Source: JAWKTV01 sp041398905
Lineage (GTDB): Bacteria; Planctomycetota; Planctomycetia; Planctomycetales; Planctomycetaceae
Assembly (NCBI GenBank): GCA_041398905.1
Contig: JAWKTV010000024.1
Span: 1-7,072, forward strand
DNA length: 7,072 bases
Direction: 5' to 3'
Shown: positions 1-6,916 of the stretch, one piece after another
Layout: each line of letters starts with the position of its first letter
Position numbering within the stretch: position 1 is the first letter of the stretch
Notes under the pieces: model-generated
Told to the model about the DNA's origin: nothing
What the model saw: the letters and a program-made list of their open reading frames with translations, nothing else
Database searches by the model: none
Made by a program: the position numbers and the translations under genes

Positions 1-1
1 G

Positions 2-1288
2 ACGATCTTCATTAGTGGTCTCGACGAGCGGGTGACGCTATCGAATCCCGTCGCTGGCTACTCGAGTTTCAAGACCCGTGCGCGGGTGACGTCTGACCTG
101 GGCGACTCGGAACAGACCCCATCGGATCTCGCGACGGTCGTCGACTACACGCACCTGACGGCGATGCGGGCGCCCCGGCCCACCTTGCTGACAAACAATG
201 ATCGCGACCGCTGCTGCTTCGCGGCCGGCCATGCGTTGCCGCCGCTGCTGGCGGCCGCCCGGCCCAAGTACGCGCTCTTCGGAGCGCAGGGCAACTTGTG
301 GGCGCACATCAACCATGTTCCCGGATCACACAACTTCGAGCAGGATAATCGGGAGGCCCTGTATCGGGCTTTCGCCGAGTTCTTCTATCCCTGTGTGCGA
401 GAATTCAACACGGCGGAGATCATGTGTGCCAACGAAGTTCGCTCCGTGGCGGAGTTGGAGGTTCCGCTGCCGGAAGGGAACGCGGGGTTCCATACGCTGG
501 CGGTGCGGCTGCTGGAACAACTCCACTCGTCATCCGCACTGGCTGGCGAGGAGGACATCGCCAAGGCCCGGCGGCGCCTGGCGGAGGTGGTTCGCCTGCG
601 TGAGTGGGAGGTGCGGCGGGACTTGTATGAGGAACCGGCGCACGTGGGGGAGGTTGTCGCTCAATGGGCGGCCTATCATCTCGGCGACGAGTGGACCGTC
701 CCCGCGACCGAATTGACGCCCGCGGAGTTCGACCGGACGGTGTTGCTGGTGTGCGACGGTGGCCGGGCGGCGGCGGCGACTCAGATCGATCAGTTGTTGC
801 GGAGCCGCAGCCGTGTGATCGCGATCGACCCGTTCTACTTTGGCGAGTCCCGCATTTCGCAGCGGGACTTCCTGTACGGCCTGCTGGTGGCGGCTGTTGG
901 GGAGCGTCCGTTGGGGATTCAGGCCGGTCAGCTTCGGGCGATCGCGCGGCACTGGAACGCGGTGGATGAAAAGCCGGTCGAGGTCCACGCCATTGGCCGT
1001 CGTCTCGGCCTGGCGTCCCTCATCGCCGCGGCGACGGAGCCGCAGGCGATCGCCTCCGTTGACATCACCGGCGGCTTCGAGTCGCTCAGGCAGGTGATTG
1101 AAGAGAACCTGCCAGTGAATGAAGCCCCCGAACTCTTCTGCTTCGGTCTGCTGGCGGAATTCGACATCCCCCGGATCGAGTCACTGTTGGGCGAACGCGA
1201 GGTGCGGAAGCATGCGATCCCCTCCGAGCCAACGGCGCGTGAGTGCCGACGACAGACACTCGACGCACGCGAACGTTCGGTCGTGTGA
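2..1288 (+). CDS. Acetylxylan-esterase-like alpha/beta hydrolase, C-terminal part (5' truncated by window edge)
   Basis: The frame is open from the left edge, so the GTG at 32 is an internal Val rather than the start; the first codons already read as family sequence (GLDERVTLSNPVAGYSS). 428 residues are visible. Numbered from the codon at position 2, residues 1 to about 130 are the end of a catalytic alpha/beta-hydrolase domain. They include a strand ending in NNDRDRCCF (likely catalytic Asp near 67-69) and PGSHNFEQDNR with the likely catalytic His at residue 110 (codon 329-331). The nucleophile elbow would lie left of the window. After a charged helical linker (about 145-225), residues 245-400 form a second hydrolase-like domain (TVLLVCDGG, VIAIDPFYFGES, VEVHAIGRRLGLAS). 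Its nucleophile position reads G-R-R-L-G instead of G-x-S-x-G, so it is probably not catalytic. Substrate is unknown; deacylation of polysaccharides or esters is inferred from the family. It converges on the DUF1501 gene. The last 25 or so residues are Arg-rich and resemble nothing I know. Confidence 0.8.
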   Translation, partial: TIFISGLDERVTLSNPVAGYSSFKTRARVTSDLGDSEQTPSDLATVVDYTHLTAMRAPRPTLLTNNDRDRCCFAAGHALPPLLAAARPKYALFGAQGNLWAHINHVPGSHNFEQDNREALYRAFAEFFYPCVREFNTAEIMCANEVRSVAELEVPLPEGNAGFHTLAVRLLEQLHSSSALAGEEDIAKARRRLAEVVRLREWEVRRDLYEEPAHVGEVVAQWAAYHLGDEWTVPATELTPAEFDRTVLLVCDGGRAAAATQIDQLLRSRSRVIAIDPFYFGESRISQRDFLYGLLVAAVGERPLGIQAGQLRAIARHWNAVDEKPVEVHAIGRRLGLASLIAAATEPQAIASVDITGGFESLRQVIEENLPVNEAPELFCFGLLAEFDIPRIESLLGEREVRKHAIPSEPTARECRRQTLDARERSVV

Positions 1289-1337
1289 TGCGGGCTGGCA
1301 CTGCGGTTCGGGGGCTTCTTTGCGCCACCCCGGCTCG

Positions 1338-1354
1338 GTATCGTTGAACGATAC
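1338..1354. terminator. Perfect palindrome between convergent genes, possible bidirectional terminator
   Basis: GTATCGTT-G-AACGATAC is an exact 8+1+8 palindrome. It lies in the 91-base gap between the hydrolase stop (1288) and the DUF1501 stop (1380). It can fold as a hairpin of six to seven pairs in either transcript. No T-run follows on either strand, so it is not a classical intrinsic terminator. A protein-binding palindrome is the alternative. Confidence 0.4.
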
Positions 1355-1379
1355 GCAGTCAGGTCTGGACACGACGCGG

Positions 1380-1694
1380 TCAGGCCATGATGTCCCACAC
1401 GGGCATAGCGCCTTCGACGCCCACGAGTTTGTGGTCGAGTCCGCCGTAGAAGTAGGTGAGGCGGTTGGGGTCGAGGCCCATCTGGTGCAGGATGGTGGCG
1501 TGCATGTGTTTGACATGCAGCGGGTTCTCGACGGCCTTCGCACCGAGCTCGTCGGTGGTGCCATAGCTGACGCCGCCCTTGATGCCCCCGCCCGCCATCC
1601 AGGTGGTGAAACCGTAGGAGTTGTGATCGCGTCCCGTGCCTTTTTCGTATTCAGCGGTTGGCTGACGGCCGAATTCGCCACCCCACACGATCAA
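1380..1694 (-). CDS. DUF1501 fragment, C-terminal 104 residues
   Basis: This frame carries the C-terminal DUF1501 block: IVWGGEFGRQPTAEYE, then GRDHNSYGFTTWMAGGG and the closing HMHATILHQMGLDP. It ends at the natural family terminus. In-frame family sequence continues upstream of the first available start to about 1813 (DLPIHGLLTDLKERGLLDST). The start shown is therefore only the first start codon in the intact piece, not a translation start. The stop is 91 bases from the stop of the convergent hydrolase gene. Confidence 0.6.
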   Translation of the reverse strand: MIVWGGEFGRQPTAEYEKGTGRDHNSYGFTTWMAGGGIKGGVSYGTTDELGAKAVENPLHVKHMHATILHQMGLDPNRLTYFYGGLDHKLVGVEGAMPVWDIMA

Positions 1695-2199
1695 GGTCGA
1701 GTCGAGCAGGCCCCGCTCCTTGAGGTCGGTGAGGAGGCCGTGGATTGGCAGATCGGTCTCGCCCGCGTGCAGATTGTGGTTGTGCTCCAGATCGCCGTGG
1801 GCGTCCCAGTTCGCGTCTCGTTGTGGTTGCCGCCCGAATAGATCTGGATGAAACGCACACCCCGTTCAACGAGTCGACGGGCCAGCAGGCACTGTCTGCC
1901 GAAGTACGCTGTCTTGTCGTTGTCGAGTCCGTACAGCTTCTGGGTCGCTTCGGTTTCTTCCGCGAGGTCGACCGCCTCGGGCGGGCGTGCTCTTGCATCT
2001 TGTACGCCAGTTCGTAGCTGGCGATGCGGGCGGTCAGGTCGCTGTTACTGGCGCGGGTCGCCTCGTGAGCCTCGTTGTACTCGCGGAGAGAATCGAGCAA
2101 TCGACGTTGCGCGGCGACCGGCAGGTCTTCCGGCGGACGGAGGTCGAGGATCAGCTCACCCTTTGACCGCATGACCGTCGCCTGGTACGTCGCCGGCAT
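1651..2199 (-). CDS. DUF1501 fragment, middle (only the first ~70 residues are in register)
   Basis: From ATG 2199 this frame reads the middle of DUF1501 (MPATYQATVMRSKGELILD, then a helical stretch ending KMQEHA) down to about 1983. There the register is lost at a run of C residues (GCCCGCCCGAGG on the coding strand). The remaining 110 or so residues are Arg/Pro-rich out-of-frame translation. The true continuation (TEATQKLYGLDND, then FGRQCLLARRLVERGVRF) is in the adjacent frame to about 1813. The Met is internal to the original protein, not a real start. Confidence 0.45.
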   Translation of the reverse strand: MPATYQATVMRSKGELILDLRPPEDLPVAAQRRLLDSLREYNEAHEATRASNSDLTARIASYELAYKMQEHARPRRSTSRKKPKRPRSCTDSTTTRQRTSADSACWPVDSLNGVCVSSRSIRAATTTRRELGRPRRSGAQPQSARGRDRSANPRPPHRPQGAGPARLDLDRVGWRIRPSANR

Positions 2200-2253
2200 G
2201 AAGCCGCTCGACCAGTTCTTCGGCGGAGATTGGCCCGCCGGAGTGGTCGAGCA

Positions 2254-2838
2254 TCACACGAAGCCGGGCAGGTTCTCGTTGACGCTGCCCAGACCGTAGT
2301 TGACCCACGAACCGAGGCAGGGAGCCGCTGAGGATGCGGCCGAGTTCATCATCAACAGGGCCGAGCCGTGAATCGGGCTGTCGGCCGTCATGGAATGCAG
2401 GAACGCGATCGTCAGCGTGCTTGGCGGTGTGGGGGAAAGAGGTCGCTGACCCTTGCCGCACTCGCCGTACTGCTTGAACTTCCAGCGTGGCTCGACGATG
2501 CGGCCCTGGTTCTTGTGCCCGCCGCCGCCGAACGTCTTGACCTCGACCGTCTGGTTGTCGCGGCCGTTCATGTCCGGCTTGTAGTCGAAGGTGTCCATGT
2601 GGCTGGGGCCGCCGTACATGAACAGGAAGATCACCGCTTTGGCCTTGGCCTCGTGCATCGGCTCCTTGGGCGCGAGCGGGTTTTGATAGGGGGTCTGACC
2701 GTCGGCCGCGAGCGACTGCCGGGCGAAAAAGTCACTGCCCAGCATTCCGGCCAGCGCGGTTCCGCGAGCCCCGCCACCGGCCTGCCACAGGAACTCACGA
2801 CGGGTGCGGCCGCAGAAATTGGTGAGATGGCGCGACAT
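2254..2838 (-). CDS. DUF1501 fragment, N-terminal (Tat signal and first metal-site motif)
   Basis: This is the first uninterrupted reading frame of the broken DUF1501 locus, 194 codons from ATG 2838 to a frameshift-induced TGA at 2254. Residues 1-150 or so are in family register. The stretches around 2450-2409 and 2341-2321 are read out of frame, and the correct residues there (FPHTAKHADD, GRILSG) appear in another frame. The end (WVNYGLGSVNENLPGFV) is back in register. The stop arises because GTG-GTG-ATG appears to have lost one base near 2256. Confidence 0.6.
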   Translation of the reverse strand: MSRHLTNFCGRTRREFLWQAGGGARGTALAGMLGSDFFARQSLAADGQTPYQNPLAPKEPMHEAKAKAVIFLFMYGGPSHMDTFDYKPDMNGRDNQTVEVKTFGGGGHKNQGRIVEPRWKFKQYGECGKGQRPLSPTPPSTLTIAFLHSMTADSPIHGSALLMMNSAASSAAPCLGSWVNYGLGSVNENLPGFV

Positions 2839-2985
2839 GCTGCTTATCTGTGCAGGGAATTCAATCGACGCGGCTCTGGTGCCGCCGAGGGAGCCCGCAT
2901 CGTCAGCGGCGGGACCGTCCCGCGTTCCGCCGGGGCACGGCGAAGTCGACACCGCGACCGTGACCTGACGGAAGGCTCGCCCGCC

Positions 2986-2991
2986 ATTATA
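2986..2991 (-). promoter_or_regulatory. Candidate -10 box (TATAAT) for the DUF1501 gene
   Basis: An exact TATAAT on the minus strand lies four bases downstream of the ftsK stop and about 150 bases upstream of the DUF1501 ATG at 2838. It sits in otherwise GC-rich sequence. No good TTGACA-like -35 is visible 16-18 bases upstream (closest TGTCGA), so this is a match on one half-site only. If real, DUF1501 is transcribed separately from ftsK with a leader of about 140 bases. Confidence 0.35.
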
Positions 2992-2995
2992 CACA

Positions 2996-3189
2996 TCAAG
3001 CGGCAGCGATCGACAGAGGCGAAGCGAAAGGTTGCCGGCAGGGGAGAGGTGAGGCGTCTCCGGAGTGGACGCTACATGCAATCAGTTCGCCATCTTGCCG
3101 GGCCAGCCAGTCGTCGTAGGTGCAGATGACTTCGCGGCATTTGCTGCCATTGTAGTCGCCAACGACGCCGTCCTCGGCCATCCAGTCGA

Positions 3190-3204
<15 letters not shown>
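2996..3204 (-). pseudogene. ftsK: ftsK 3' end: C-terminal gamma (DNA-reading) winged helix, frameshifted from the core
   Basis: The core ftsK frame ends in ...LGIGYGPRPA-stop at 3190. The adjacent frame reads ARMIDWMAEDGVVGDYNGS and then KCREVICTYDDWLARQ, which is the rest of the gamma domain. In FtsK this winged helix reads the polarised guide sequences that direct translocation and contacts XerD. The shift is explained by one missing base in the C-run near 3203: restoring a C gives GYGPAARMIDW. The extended frame stops at 2996 after about 30 residues beyond the usual domain end, which show no recognisable family sequence. Confidence 0.75.
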
Positions 3205-4956
<1,752 letters not shown>

Positions 4957-5393
4957 CGCCCCGGCTGTGGAGAGTTGATCGGTCAGCAGGACTTTTCCCC
5001 CATGCCGAGGTATCCGCCGCTGCCGACGACGGGACCGGTGCCAATGGTGGGAGCCAGGAGCTGTAGGACAAACAGACCGCGAGGCCGAGCATCAGCCAGC
5101 CCATCAGCCGCAGCCCGGAATCGGGGGCGGGTTGCGGAGAAGAGCCGCAGGTCAAAGGCGACCAGAGCGACGAGCACCAGCCAGGCCGCATGGCCCAAGG
5201 CGAGTTGCAGCATGGGCCAGTGTGGCACCTGTTGGACCGCAAAGGTTCTGGACGAACTCATTAGCGGGGAAGACCGACGTGCCGGGGGGGGTCGGCTGGG
5301 TCGTAACTGACGGGCCGCAAGGGCAATGAACACGCAGCCGGCGAGGATGACCAGTGCGAGGAGGTCGGTGCGGAGTCGTTTGAAGTCGAGCAT
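4957..5393 (-). pseudogene. ftsK: ftsK 5' end: membrane-anchor domain broken by about five frameshifts
   Basis: ATG 5393 begins MLDFKRLRTDLLALVILAG, the first transmembrane segment. Further FtsK sequence follows only by changing frame: SYDPADPPGTSVFPANEF and QNLCGPTGATLAHA; then LGHAAWLVLVALVAFDLRLF (second segment); then LRLMGWLMLGLAVCLS (third); then QLLAPTIGTGPVVGSGGYLG; then KVLLTDQLSTAGA leading into the intact core. Breaks lie near 5311, 5211, 5127, 5065 and 5000, two of them at G/C runs. Four membrane segments in all (with the one opening the core) match the usual FtsK anchor. Sequence error is more likely than loss, because conserved residues survive on both sides of every break. Confidence 0.75.
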
Positions 5394-5460
5394 GTCGCAT
5401 CCGTCGGTATGGTCCGCGCACCGCGATCCCGGGTCGAACGCAGCGCGCGAACAGTGAGTC

Positions 5461-5480
5461 TCAGCCGTCGTGAGCCGTCA
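5461..5480. repeat. Tandem 10-base repeat upstream of ftsK
   Basis: Two adjacent 10-mers, TCAGCCGTCG and TGAGCCGTCA, match at 8 of 10 positions, with AGCCGTC exact at 5463-5469 and 5473-5479. The 10-base period is one helical turn, and the copies lie 70-90 bases upstream of the ftsK ATG. That would suit a regulator site, but chance cannot be excluded for so short a repeat. Confidence 0.3.
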
Positions 5481-5487
5481 GGGCAGA

Positions 5488-5504
5488 GATCGTGTCATAC
5501 GATC
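5488..5504. promoter_or_regulatory. Palindrome upstream of ftsK, possible operator or hairpin
   Basis: GATCGT-GTCAT-ACGATC is a perfect six-base inverted repeat with a five-base centre. It begins about 95 bases upstream of the ftsK ATG and only eight bases from the tandem 10-mers. It could be a dimer-binding site or an RNA hairpin in a ftsK leader; nothing in the window identifies the binder. Confidence 0.3.
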
Positions 5505-5625
5505 CTGGCACAAAGGAGCCGCAGGTCGGTCCGCCTCAAGTCCGGGTCGAGGCTAACGGACGGAATCTCCTCCTACGAAATCAAAAGTAGCACCGATTCG
5601 TGAGGATGTTGCGGAAAGTCACCAC

Positions 5626-5644
5626 CGGCCGCCCGACGCGGCCG
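5626..5644. repeat. GC-rich 7-bp inverted repeat
   Basis: CGGCCGC-CCGAC-GCGGCCG has a perfect seven-base stem and a five-base loop. It has no following T-run on either strand, so it is not called a terminator. Such stems arise readily in GC-rich intergenic DNA. Confidence 0.3.
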
Positions 5645-5720
5645 CAAGTGCCGGTCGCGCGGGTTGAGTCGGTAGCCGCGATTGGCGGGGTGGGATTCTG
5701 TCGATTCCACGGCACATGAC

Positions 5721-5763
5721 CGAAGCAGGGTGCGGGGGACCATCCTCGCGTCGCGAAGCAGGG
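5721..5763. repeat. Direct repeat of a 10-mer, 33 bases apart
   Basis: CGAAGCAGGG occurs at 5721-5730 and 5754-5763, each followed within one or two bases by a GCGGGG-like run. The stretch lies just outside the left end of the RAYT element and may be part of an intergenic repeat; no function can be assigned from the window. Confidence 0.3.
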
Positions 5764-5820
5764 CGGGGCATGCATACGGCGATCGAACGGCCGTCCCCGA
5801 GTGTCGGCGTGAGTCGATAT

Positions 5821-5863
5821 CGCGGGGTGGCCTGGCCACATCGTGGCCGGGTCGCGGAGCGAC
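5821..5863 (+). repeat. REP-like double hairpin, left end of the RAYT element
   Basis: Reading inward toward the gene: CGCGGGGTGGCC (5821-5832), stem 1 GGCCAC-ATC-GTGGCC (5834-5848), stem 2 GTCGC-GGA-GCGAC (5851-5863). The same order occurs inverted at the other end of the gene. A GTGG tetramer before the first stem resembles the GTAG/GTGG foot of known REP elements, which RAYT proteins recognise. The sequence GTGGCC can also pair with stem-1 bases, giving alternative folds. Confidence 0.6.
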
Positions 5864-5921
5864 AAGAGGCCGTTTCATGTGGTCTCCGATGCAGTGAACG
5901 TCGTCCATCACCCGAACAATG

Positions 5922-6455
5922 TCAATCCGAATCGAGCTCCAGGCCGGGCGGCCAGCGGATCGGGACACCAACCGACCTGCCCAACTCGTACCATCGGGCC
6001 GAACTCCAGGGCCAGTCAACACCGCGCGCCACATGCCCCGCCCGTACGGGGTTCTCGTGCAGATACGTCAGCTGCTCCTCAACCTTGTGCCTTGTCCAGA
6101 TATTGAATCCGTAATATCTGGCCTGCCAGATGGGATCGCTGGGATCGACCGTCGCCCAGTACTTGGGGAACTCTTGTGCGAACAGCCGCTTGAGCATCGC
6201 AGACGATTGGTCCTTCCACTTGTTCATGAAGGGGCTGAGTGGGCACGTTGCGGGAAACCAGACAGGTGCATGCACATGATCGGGCATCAGCACGAAGCCC
6301 AAACAGTGGCCATCGTGCCGTGAAAGTCGCGACCCCAGTTGACCGATCACCACCCGCTTCGCTCGGTCGGGTTCAAGGAACTTTCGCCGTCGATCACAGG
6401 AGAACGTTACAAAGTGGAGATGCCCCTGGCTGTCATCGACACGACGGTTGACCAC
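5922..6455 (-). CDS. rayT: REP-associated tyrosine transposase (RAYT, Y1/HUH family)
   Basis: The protein has 177 residues, a usual length for this family, and is uninterrupted. RAYTs are single-strand DNA nucleases that cut and join at REP hairpins. The fold is seen in order: beta strand HLHFVTFSCDRRRKFL (12-27), the HUH metal site in GFVLMPDHVHAPVW with H60 and H62, a basic helix PFMNKWKDQSS (75-85), then WQARYYGFNIW with the likely catalytic Tyr at 114 or 115. The C-terminal block LHENPVRAGHV and DWPWSSARWYE is strongly diagnostic. The start used is GTG 6455 with only a weak GGA upstream. An ATG at 6460 is out of frame, so the exact start is uncertain by a few codons. It lacks the partner TnpB of full IS200/IS605 elements. 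REP-like double hairpins flank it on both sides. Confidence 0.93.
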   Translation of the reverse strand: MVNRRVDDSQGHLHFVTFSCDRRRKFLEPDRAKRVVIGQLGSRLSRHDGHCLGFVLMPDHVHAPVWFPATCPLSPFMNKWKDQSSAMLKRLFAQEFPKYWATVDPSDPIWQARYYGFNIWTRHKVEEQLTYLHENPVRAGHVARGVDWPWSSARWYELGRSVGVPIRWPPGLELDSD

Positions 6456-6504
6456 GACATTCCGGGAGTGGCAGGGACCGACGGACGCTGACGGTGTTGC
6501 TTCC

Positions 6505-6553
6505 GGTTGCTCCGCAACCCCACCAGTCTACCGACTGGTCGGGCCACCCCGCG
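6505..6553 (-). repeat. REP-like double hairpin, right end of the RAYT element
   Basis: On the minus strand, reading inward toward the gene: CGCGGGGTGGCC (6553-6542), stem 1 ACCAGTC-GGTA-GACTGGT (6539-6522), stem 2 GGTTGC-GGA-GCAACC (6519-6505). The first 12 bases match the left end exactly. Stem 2 keeps the GC-GGA-GC apex while its outer pair changes on both sides (C/G at the left end, T/A here), so pairing is preserved. Stem 1 differs in sequence but also pairs perfectly. Confidence 0.65.
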
Positions 6554-6559
6554 TTGCAT

Positions 6560-6569
6560 GGGCCACCCC
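6560..6569 (-). repeat. Second copy of the GGGGTGGCCC motif beside the right REP-like end
   Basis: GGGGTGGCCC on the minus strand at 6569-6560 repeats the motif at 6550-6541 exactly, 19 bases away. It ends two bases from the stop codon of the HARE-HTH gene (6571-6573). It may be the foot of a lost second REP copy, or a by-product of insertion. Confidence 0.45.
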
Positions 6570-6570
6570 C

Positions 6571-6864
6571 TTACTTGCGGTTGATCGTGAACAGACCCGG
6601 ACCGGCCTTCGCGAACCTGGCCTCGGTCCCCTTGTCCCGGGTGTGCCGCAAGAGCGCGGCGTACAGCGTGGCTTCCGGGGTCTTGCCTGCCGGGCTGCTC
6701 CAGAGCTTCTTCTTGGCCATCGCCTCGACGATCGCCTTGCAATTCATGGGTTCCTTGGCGGTCGCCAGCACCTTCTCCGCGGCGGCCATCTGGCTCAGCT
6801 TCTTCGGTTCGGCCTTGGCCTTCGTGCTGGCCGTCTTCCGGGCTGCGGTTTTCTTCGTTGCCAC
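6571..6864 (-). CDS. Small HARE-HTH (winged-helix) protein with Lys/Ala-rich N-terminal tail
   Basis: The start is GTG 6864, chosen because AAAGGGAGA lies seven bases upstream and because translation from it opens MATKKTAARKTAS. An ATG at 6951 in the same frame lacks such a site and adds 29 residues unlike the family. The 97-residue product has a histone-H1-like basic tail (residues 1-22 with seven Lys and one Arg), then a HARE-HTH domain from about 24 to 95: KLSQMAAAEKVLATAKEP, MNCKAIVEAMAKKKLW, KTPEATLYAALLRH, then the wing ending ARFAKAGPGLFTINR. This domain is a predicted DNA-binding winged helix, found in eukaryotic ASXL/HB1 proteins, in the delta subunit of RNA polymerase and in restriction-associated proteins. 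A nucleoid or transcription role is inferred, not shown. It stands alone; the RAYT element lies directly behind its stop. Confidence 0.85.
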   Translation of the reverse strand: MATKKTAARKTASTKAKAEPKKLSQMAAAEKVLATAKEPMNCKAIVEAMAKKKLWSSPAGKTPEATLYAALLRHTRDKGTEARFAKAGPGLFTINRK

Positions 6865-6870
6865 GATGCA

Positions 6871-6879
6871 TCTCCCTTT
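6871..6879 (-). promoter_or_regulatory. Ribosome binding site that fixes the HARE-HTH start
   Basis: AAAGGGAGA on the minus strand has its GGGAG core seven bases before the GTG at 6864. This is the strongest correctly spaced Shine-Dalgarno I found in the window, and it decides for the GTG over the upstream ATG at 6951. Confidence 0.7.
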
Positions 6880-6898
6880 CTCGGTTTGGGTTACGTCT

Positions 6899-6916
6899 CC
6901 GGGCGACCCCGCCCGG
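6899..6916 (-). promoter_or_regulatory. GC hairpin in the likely 5' leader of the HARE-HTH gene
   Basis: CCGGGCG-GGGT-CGCCCGG on the minus strand is a perfect seven-base stem with a four-base loop, ending 34 bases before the GTG at 6864. It leaves the ribosome binding site free. It could be a transcript-stabilising stem, an attenuator or a protein site, or the terminator stem of an upstream gene, though it lacks a U-run. Confidence 0.35.

Larger units (their letters stand above)
1380..2838 (-). pseudogene. DUF1501 protein with Tat signal, full-length locus broken by about eight frameshifts
   Basis: DUF1501 proteins belong to the alkaline-phosphatase/sulfatase-like superfamily and are abundant in planctomycetes, exported by the Tat pathway; their substrate is not established. 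The locus starts at ATG 2838. A twin-arginine signal (TRREFLWQAGG, residues 12-22) is followed by a hydrophobic stretch, and then by FMYGGPSHMDTFD (residues 73-85), the N-terminal family motif. The C-terminal half includes IVWGGEFGR, GRDHN and a conserved tail through LHQMGLDP to the TGA at 1380. Family sequence continues without gap, but the frame changes near 2450, 2409, 2341, 2321, 2256, 2225, 1983 and 1813. I found no in-frame stop outside the shifts. Restored length is about 485 residues, normal for the family. Such genes usually sit beside a DUF1549/DUF1553 cytochrome-type gene; here the upstream neighbour is ftsK. Sequencing indels are the favoured cause, recent decay the alternative. 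No clear Shine-Dalgarno precedes the ATG. Confidence 0.85.
5394..5820. other. Gene-free stretch between ftsK and the RAYT element
   Basis: About 430 bases hold no gene I can support. Reading frames of up to 153 codons on the minus strand cross this stretch, but they are Arg/Pro-rich, lack recognisable motifs and overlap the repeat at 5821-5863 or the RAYT gene. The stretch should contain the ftsK promoter, but I found no convincing -35/-10 pair. It does hold a tandem 10-mer, two palindromes and a 10-base direct repeat, listed separately. Confidence 0.6.
5821..6553. mobile_element. RAYT gene with flanking inverted REP-like ends (733 bp)
   Basis: The unit is one transposase gene with a double hairpin on each side, in inverted orientation, bounded by exact inverted copies of CGCGGGGTGGCC at 5821-5832 and 6542-6553. 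No other gene lies inside. I could not identify a target-site duplication: the left flank reads ...GTCGATAT and the right flank TTGCATGG.... RAYTs are usually single-copy domesticated IS200/IS605 relatives, so whether the unit still moves is open. It separates ftsK from the HARE-HTH gene. Confidence 0.55.

Noticed and set aside
1119..3129. Plus-strand open frames (1119-1841 and 2368-3129) over the DUF1501 locus
   Set aside because: They lie opposite clear DUF1501 family sequence and show no domain; they are explained as shadows of that gene's base composition.
5567..5574. Strong Shine-Dalgarno-like AGGAGGAG on the minus strand
   Set aside because: No ATG, GTG or TTG with a following open frame lies at a useful distance, so it is probably chance.
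5687..5713. Possible third REP-like unit (GGGGTGGGA followed by an imperfect GTGGGA/TTCCAC stem)
   Set aside because: The stem needs a wobble pair and a nine-base loop, and the GC-GGA-GC second stem is absent, so the resemblance is too weak.
5573..6034. Minus-strand open frames ending at 5573 and 5581 in the ftsK-RAYT gap
   Set aside because: They run through the left double hairpin, one also overlaps the RAYT 3' end, they are Arg/Pro-rich, and they have no start signal or family motif.
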